A stretch of 64,000 nucleotides of DNA from Lonicera japonica (taxonomy: Eukaryota; Streptophyta; Magnoliopsida; Dipsacales; Caprifoliaceae), in assembly GCA_021464415.1 (NCBI GenBank), contig JAKCWG010000184.1:48108-112107 (forward strand), read 5' to 3'. The notes under the pieces were generated by a model. The model was not told where the DNA came from and did not search any database. It saw only the letters and a list, made by a program, of their open reading frames with translations. Of the stretch, positions 57,196 to 64,000 are shown piece after piece; position 1 is the stretch's first letter, and every line of letters begins with the position of its first letter. The position numbers and the translations under genes were made by a program.

Positions 57196-58706
57196 TGTTG
57201 ACTTGAAGGTCTTAATCTTATTTTGATAATAACAATAAATCAATCATGTGTAATTTAACTTGTTTATTGATATAAGTTTATAGTTCATTTACATGGAATA
57301 TCAAGAATAGCACGATTGCTCAAAGAGAAGCATGACAATGATCATCGAAATACTATCCGATCAAGTCCACATAGCATTGGACAAATCAAGAGGATCAATC
57401 TCATCACTCACATCCTATCAATGCCATTCATGAAGATCAAGATCAAAGAGATATGCAAAATCTTCAAGAAAAAAAACTTTAAGGAATAATCAATTTGAAG
57501 AAACAAATCGAAGCATTAAGAAACTCACATATTCGGTAATTGAGTGAGTGCTTAGGATTAATATAAAGTTTCTTAATTGATTGATTATATATCTTAAATA
57601 TGAACATGCATCATTCTTAGATCAATTAAAATCAAGTTTGAATCAAAAATCATTTCAAAATATCATTCTAGCAAAAATCGGTTTTGAAATAAATTCATAT
57701 TAAAATCAAATGATCATATTTTGAGTTTTCCCAAAAATAGGTGTCTTAGGAACTTATTTTTGAAGTCCCCAAAGCATTAGAATTGATTTTGGAGATAAAA
57801 TGCAAAAGTGCAAAAATTATAATTTTTAGCCTTTTGTCCTGATGGAGAGGCTGGTCCATCAGTCGACTGATGAGTCTTGCTCAGTCGACTGATGGCCCAG
57901 AATATAGTCGTTGAATTTAGGATTTTTTACCATTTTTGGTACCAAACCTCACAAATGGCTATATCACTTTTGGGACTATATATACACCTTCTAAGACACA
58001 TTTTGAAGATTTTGAATCACTTTCATACTCTATACTTCATCTATCTATATCAAAAGATTCAAGAAATTATTTTTGATCAATCATTCTTTATTTGAGCTAT
58101 TTAATTGATCAAACAAGACAACTCTAGTGTGAGTTTCAATTATATTCTTTAAACACTTTAGAGTTATTTTTCATTGTTGTGAATCACCAAACAATTTGTA
58201 TTAAATTGTGAGAGGTAAATCTCATATGATAACAAGAAGGTAAATTCTTGTTTAGCATTTGTGAGAGGTAAATCTCACAAATTAGCAAGAGAGAGATTCT
58301 TGTGTGAATATTGTGGTAAAGCAATATTTGTAAGAGTGTGTGAGACAACAACACTTATAAATATTTGATCTTCACCCGGAAGAAGATTGGAATTAGTGGA
58401 ACTTCTTAGGGGACTAACCGAGCGCGAACGTATGGTTTAGTAAACCAAAACTGTGAGGACAAAAAGCCTTGGACTTCAATTGGTTCAATCTTTCTAACTC
58501 AATCTCTTTAATTACTTGTTATATTATTGCTTGTTTTAAAATTGTTTGATTATTTGCTCTTGTGCTTGCTTGTTCGTTTTATCATTTCCTTGATACATTT
58601 GTTTAGATAAGTTGTTTTACTTAAACATTTTTAAAAAGTTTTTTAATTCTGCATTTAGTATTTAAAACCATATTCACCCCCCTCTAGGGTTGAAAGCCGA
58701 CCAACA
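57196..58706 (-). mobile_element. Solo LTR, family S, copy 2 (1511 bp)
   Basis: Starts TGTTGACTTGAAGGTC, ends GAAAGCCGACCAACA, which is the reverse orientation of copy 1. Perfect TSD GTAAT at 57191-57195 and 58707-58711. CAGTCGACTG palindromes at about 57858-57897. The 72-codon ORF at 57877-58095 is inside and not credible. Confidence 0.9.
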
Positions 58707-58859
58707 GTAATTTCTTCAGGTAGGTCAAATCTATGATTTTATTTTATTTTTCATAATATTGCGATTTTTGTTGTTTTGTCTTCAATTATTGTTATAGATT
58801 TTAAATATTCTATTTTATAAATAATCTGGATCTGAACTTCCACGATTTATACTTTTGAA

Positions 58860-59320
58860 ACTTGAAATTCATAATCATTATTATCTTGGACCCAAAATTT
58901 CAGGATTTGTATTTTTGGAACCTGAAGTTCCCTATTCATTATTTTGGACTTAAAGATCCATAATTTATATTTGGGACCTGAAGTTTCATATTTATTATTA
59001 TGGACCTGAAAATTCATAATTTATATTTAGGACCTGAAGTTTTCTATTTATTATTATGGACCTGAAAATTCATAATTTATATTTGGAACCTAAAGTTCCC
59101 TATTCATTATTATGGATCAAAAGATTCATAATTTATGTTTAAGACTTGAAATTCCCTATTTATTACTATAGACCCGAAGATCCACGATTTATATTTGATA
59201 TCTGAAGTTTCCTATTCATTATATGGATCCGAAAATTCATAATTTATATTTGGGACATGAAGTTTCCTATTCATTATTATGGACCCGAAAATTTATGATT
59301 TATATGTGGAGTCAAAAGTT
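58860..59320. repeat. Tandem repeat, about 56-bp period, roughly eight copies
   Basis: Units carry CCTGAAGTTCCCTATTCATT...ATGGACCTGAAAATTCATAATTTATATTTGG-like text in diverged form, with unit starts near 58921, 58977, 59034, 59089, 59144, 59201 and 59256. They lie in the internal region of the copia-like element, and weaker copies trail to about 59430 and reappear near 59720-59830. Confidence 0.8.
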
Positions 59321-59429
59321 TTTGTTTTATTTAGAGATTTGAAGTTTTCTAAATTTGGACCTGAAGTTCCATAATAATTATTTTGGACTTAAAGTTCCGA
59401 AGTCATAAATTTGAACTTGAAGTTCCAAT

Positions 59430-61186
59430 AATAATATGCCTCAATAATTAAATTTGAAATTTTGATATAAGAGGATATTGAATTAAAGTCCCATGAATTT
59501 GGTAACGTAAATTTGGGCCTCAAGTCCCATATAACTATTAAATTCTTATTTAATTAAAATTATATATAACTTTATGTCTTTATATTTAAACATGCCGTTA
59601 TATATTATTTTATATTTGAACTTAATAATCCTCTTATTCTACCCCTTTTCTAACTGCTCAAAGTAGTAAATAAATTATTGTAAATATAATAGATCAACAT
59701 ATAAGGTCAGAATTTTCAGGCTCGAAGTTTTTTTATAAAACCAAAAGTTTTATTATTTCATATGAACCCGAAGTTTCATATTTATTTTAATCAAGAACCT
59801 GCAATTCATTATTTCTTATGAACCTAAAATCACATAAGACAAAGTATCAGCTCTCAACTTTATACATCATCAATTTATATATACTTAAGAAAGATTTATT
59901 AGGTCTTTAGCAATCCCTGAAGGATGGGTATGACCACCAAAATATGGTCATTGTGCCAACACTCGTAATGAATAGACTGAATTTATGACCATGGCTCAAT
60001 ATAACTCTTTTATTTTCGATACTTTAATCCTGAAGTAACACTATTAAAGACTCCCCCATCTATTATGCTTTGAATATGTTCCAGAATTAGCATTATCAAA
60101 ATTATTGTTTGTCAAGTGGTCTAGGCAAGTTGGTTGTTTCCTTATATCAGAATATAACAACCAAATATTAATGAAATCATAATTTTAAAACAATTAGTTC
60201 TAAGGCAATTCCTAAAGAAAGTGACATCTCTTATCAAAATGGAAGTCAAGAAAATAGGTGCAACAATTCCCCTCCAGAAGAGGTGGATAATAGTTTTCCT
60301 CTACTAGAGGTAAACATAGTAACTACCTCAACAAAGGTAGAAAAAAAATATTATAAAATTTAAGAACCACCTGAAGTGGTTTGTTAAGAAACGTCGGACC
60401 CTAAATCATAACCATGTATCAAAATATGTAGTAGTTAAATACAAGACCACCTGAAGTGCTTACGCTGATCCAGGATATCTCTCTGATTATCATAAGGTAT
60501 GATTTCAATTACATTCAGTATTTATTAGTAGTAATGTTGTTATTTCTTAGTGGCAATTTTTCTAATCACATTGAAATTTTAGCTCTTTTTAAAGCTAAAT
60601 GGAGATATATGTGATTGAGATCTTTACTTCAGCATACTCGTAGTTCTTGTTAGTCTTCTTCTATTACAGATGTTCCAAGCATTTTCTATGAAAATAATGC
60701 AACGTGTATAACACATTTTTAAAAAAGTTTCAAGGTGACAAGTATGAGACATGTTTTACATGAGTATTGGAAGAACACAAAGATTGAAGTTGAGTAAATT
60801 CACTTGATGACAACTTAGTAGAGTTTGCTCATGTGGTGATTGTTGAAACCGATATCCAAAAATCAGTTTACGAGATTGTTATGATTTGACTTCATCATCA
60901 AAGTCATGAAGGGGAGTAAATCATTAATGGGAGTATCCTGAAGTATGTTACCTAATATTTGCACGCTGTACTCTTTGTCCTTTAGCTAAATTTTGTCCCA
61001 CTGGATTTTCTTAGTAAAGGTTTTAACGAGGCAGTATATTGTGCATTTGATGCCGGTTCAATGATACAAAAGAATGTTGTACTCTTTTTCCTTCATTTTG
61101 GTTTTTTCCCACTGGGTTTTTTCTTAGGAAGGTTTTAATGAGACAATTGTTATTGAATTGTGGCATAATGGACATCCAAGGAAAAG
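59430..61186 (+). other. Internal region of the copia-like element, no ORF
   Basis: Stop-rich. 60270-60470 and 60780-61020 contain fragments resembling decayed coding text, but no frame exceeds 75 codons. The tail near 60990-61186 is the usual 3' untranslated stretch before the purine tract. Confidence 0.5.
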
Positions 61187-61385
61187 TGTTGTAAAATATT
61201 AATATGTGGATGTCCATAAGTAAAATTATAAGATACAAATTGTCCCACATTGATTTTGTAGAGAAGCAATGAGATTAGCTCTTAATATAAATAGAGCTAA
61301 CCCCTACCCATATTAAATATTAGTTGAATAAGAAGATTTTTCTTATGCTCTTCTTTCTATCTCTCTCTTTCTCTATTATTTCAAC

Positions 61386-62807
61386 TGTTGACCTAAAAGG
61401 CCATTAATCTTGTTTTGATAATAACAATAAGTTAATAATGTGTTATTTAACATGTTTGTTTAAAATGATGTTAGCTCTAGCATTAAACACAATATCCACC
61501 GATCATGATATACATCGAATCGAAATCGGCAATTCATATTCAAGCTCAACACTCACCATATGCTCAAACTCACAAGCAAATCTCTCCAATATCTTATATG
61601 TGCAACACAAATATTTATAATCAAGAGAGGATCAAGATCAATAGAACAAGTGAAGAAACGTACAAACAAATCAAGCATTTTAAAGACTCGAAATATTCAC
61701 AAATTGAGTGAGTGCTTAGAATTTGTGTAAAAATTTATCTTTTATCATTTATATAGCTCCACAAATGATTTAATCATGAAAAGATTGCATGAAACTAGTT
61801 TTTACTTTGAAAAAACTTTTTACCGAAAACTAGTCATCTTGAAAAATTTATAATAAATTCATATGAATGACTTTTGATACAAAAATTAATTTGGGAGTCT
61901 TAGAAACTTATTTGGAACACTCCCCAAGTATTATAATCATTTTTGGAGTCAAATTATAAAAGTTGAAAAATTTGCAAAAAACCTCCACACGGCGGAGCTA
62001 TGTAGTCGACTACATTAAAATTTTGGGAGTCGACTACTTGGTTCCTGAGGGAGTCGACTACTCTATGAAAATATAGTCATTGAAAATTTCTTACAAGCCT
62101 AGTTTTGGCCTATAACCACTTCTAACTACCCAAACGGCCATATTGCTTCTTGAATTATATATGGGACTTCAAAAACATTTTTGAATCACTCTTACAAGCT
62201 TTGAATATTATATATTGGCAAAAATCATTTATTCCACTTAGAGAGAATTATTTGAAAATATTCAAATCTTCATTTGATCAAATCATTCTTTATTGAGCTA
62301 TTATTCTTGATCAAACTTGATAACTTTTAGTGTGAGCTTAATTTGTAATCTTCAAATACTCAAGAATTATTGTACATTGATGTTTGTCACCAAAATCTTA
62401 TTCTTCAAACATTAAGAGAGGTTTATCTCTTAGATTAGCAAGAGGTTGTTCTTGTGTGAGTGTTGTGAGAAATCAACATTTGTAGAGTGTGTGAGAAGGA
62501 TACACTTGTAAAGGTTTGATCTTCACTCGGAAGAAGATCGGTATTAGTGAAAATTCTCGAGAAACTATCCGAGCGCGAAAGTAGGGTCTAACAAACCGAA
62601 CCGTGTGGACAAAAAGTCTTCGACTTCAATCGGTTTAATCTTTCTATCTCTAGCTCTTTTATTCATTGCTATATTATTATTTGTGTTTGGGATTGCTTGA
62701 GTGTTTTGCTTGATTGCTTGATATAGATTCTAAATATTTTTTTAAAAAGCCTATTCACCCCCCCCCCCCCACACACACACACACTTTAGGGTGTTTTCCG
62801 ACCTACA
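61386..62807 (-). mobile_element. Solo LTR, family S, copy 3 (1422 bp)
   Basis: Starts TGTTGACCTAAAAGGCC, ends TTCCGACCTACA, TSD TCAAC at 61381-61385 and 62808-62812. Same orientation as copy 2. The palindromes here are GTAGTCGACTAC and GAGTCGACTAC (62003-62062). A C/CA microsatellite lies at 62758-62783. It is more diverged than copies 1 and 2 are from each other. Confidence 0.88.
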
Positions 62808-62818
62808 TCAACAATATT

Positions 62819-63330
62819 GACATTTTGCGAATTTCTTCCTTTTTTCCATCCAAAATATTTTGCACTACAGGAAAAAAAATTAAGATACCACACCACTCGA
62901 CTCATTATTCAATTACTCACAATAGTTAATTATTTTTGCCATAATTTTTCATCTTTTTATGAAACGGAACAAAAACATTCAGACACAAAAATAAAATTTG
63001 ATTATTAACACTTCAAATGAATAAATTACTATTCAATTTTTTATTGATTGGAAAAATTGTAAAAAAAGGAATCAAGGAAATAAAATAAAAAAAATTAATT
63101 ACTAGTGACTTATTTAGATAGATTTTTGAGCCTTTTTGTTTTTAATTCAAAATATTTGAATTGTTTTGCACTTTAATCCCATACATTTTTTAAATTAGTT
63201 ATTAGCCCAAACTTATGGACAGTTAGCAAATTTTATTGTTTTTAATATTGTGCATGCCGTTTAAAAATAATGAAGCATTTCCAATGATGCCCTTTTTGAA
63301 TTTTTTTTATTTAAATTTATTATCTATGAT
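62819..63330. repeat. TNL upstream repeat, copy D (right part)
   Basis: Continues the sequence interrupted at 56965 and aligns with 53410-53960. No gene. Confidence 0.65.
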
Positions 63331-64000
63331 ATGATTATGGGTGTTAAAGCCAATCCAAAAACCAACCAAACTGATCCATAAAACCCCAAACCGAAAAAAA
63401 TCAAAACCAAAACGAGAAAAATGAACTGAAACCAAATAGTTTGGTTCGGGTTTGAGGCTAGCTAGTCCAAAACCGAACTAAACCACACCGAATTATGTAT
63501 AAGAAAAAAAAATGTTAATATATACTCTAAGGGTAAACGCTAATTATACTATAATACAAAAAGAAAGCATTTTATAAGAATATATTCCTTATTAATTGCA
63601 TATTGTGATCATCTTAAAAAAAAAAATTTAACGCGTGCCCTTATTATTGAATTTATTACACAATGCTAAGAATTTGTTTTTATCACATAATTTTTCATTT
63701 TATTTAACGTGTTTTATTCTTGTAAATGTACAAATAAAATAGTAACTAAATAGAAAATATGGTATATATATATAAGTTTGCTTCTTGTTTCTAAAATATT
63801 ATAACTTTAATTTGAATATGAATCAATCTTACATTACTGTTAGTATTACATCGTTATGTTAAATTGATTTAGCAAAATAAATATCAAAATCGAATAAAAC
63901 TGAATCGTAAAGTTTGGTTCGAGTTTGGGTTTCGAAGATTTAGAAACCAAAACTGAAATTTTACATTTTTGTTTGAGTTTAGGGTACTTTAGTTTCTACC
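63331..64000. other. Intergenic DNA with AACCGAA-type degenerate repeats
   Basis: About 63345-63500 and 63890-63960 are rich in CCAAACCGAA/TTTGGTTCGGGTTT motifs in both orientations, a composition seen at the edges of plant DNA transposons. They could be the two subterminal ends of one element of about 600 bp or more running past the window. No gene. Confidence 0.45.

Larger units (their letters stand above)
56966..62813 (+). mobile_element. Degenerate copia-like LTR element with two nested solo LTRs
   Basis: LTR copies begin TGTTGTAAAATATT at 56966 and 61187 and share about 145 bp (GTCCCACATTRATTTTGTAG, TAGCTAACCC.TACCC). TSD ATATT at 56961-56965 and 62814-62818. A purine-rich tract GACATCCAAGGAAAAG abuts the right LTR (61171-61186), preceded by the copia-typical TCCCACTGG.TTTTC and GGTTTTAAYGAGRCA text (60995-61140). 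The internal 2.5 kb has no gag or pol ORF. The 3' LTR is split one base from its last nucleotide plus TSD by copy 3, and the 5' region by copy 2. The left LTR loses similarity after about 57110, so that region is rearranged. Confidence 0.75.

Noticed and set aside
57196..62807. One large element with family S copies 2 and 3 as its paired LTRs
   Set aside because: Each copy has its own distinct perfect TSD (GTAAT and TCAAC) and the sequence between belongs to another element.

Overview
The window looks like nuclear DNA from a dicot plant: it is AT-rich, has spliced genes and is full of plant transposons. The genes are TIR-NB-LRR (TNL) immune receptors, a class missing from grasses. The TIR and LRR style resembles flax L6-type receptors, which are common in woody rosids such as Myrtales. 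That placement is a guess from style only.

The core is a TNL cluster on the minus strand. From left to right: an LRR-only remnant (about 4.74-5.85 kb); TNL-1 (6474-17309, four exons, predicted 1046 aa); its upstream region A (17.3-22.0 kb); a truncated first-exon remnant split by a solo LTR (22.0-22.9 kb), with upstream region B (22.9-27.4 kb) duplicating A; a repeat-rich spacer (27.4-45.5 kb); TNL-2 (45566-52840, four exons, predicted 1071 aa); and an orphan copy of the TNL 5' leader (54.26-54.5 kb). TNL-1 and TNL-2 have identical exon phases, NB exons of the same length (1126 nt) and alignable introns, so they are recent duplicates. Both keep the TIR glutamate, P-loop, kinase-2, GLPL and MHD motifs. 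They differ mostly in intron insertions, the LRR array and the two protein ends.

The paralogues and duplicated flanks act as empty sites, so many insertions can be delimited to the base with target-site duplications (TSDs). TNL-1 carries a 307-bp miniature LTR retrotransposon with identical 71-bp LTRs (TSD ATTTG) and a 3.15-kb solo LTR (AATGG), inside which sits a Cassandra-type LTR with a 5S rRNA-like core (CATCT). Region A has a Tourist-like MITE (TAA) that B lacks. The truncated TIR exon is split by a 623-bp solo LTR (TTGAC). A TRIM is present in both A and B.

The spacer holds a 7.1-kb non-autonomous Ty3/gypsy element (36398-43482, TSD CTATG) whose only ORF is gag plus an aspartic protease. 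Its two LTRs differ in length by exactly two 22-bp palindromic repeat units. The right end (54.5-62.8 kb) is a nest: a hAT-like element (8-bp TSD TAAACATG) contains a solo LTR, and a degenerate copia-like element (ATATT) contains two more solo LTRs of the same family (GTAAT, TCAAC).

I saw no ribosomal or transfer RNA gene, no CRISPR array and no reverse transcriptase or integrase ORF. Most other short ORFs are chance frames in AT-rich or transposon DNA. The most promising material for follow-up is the nested, precisely bounded insertion history of a receptor cluster and the palindrome arrays inside two unrelated LTR families.
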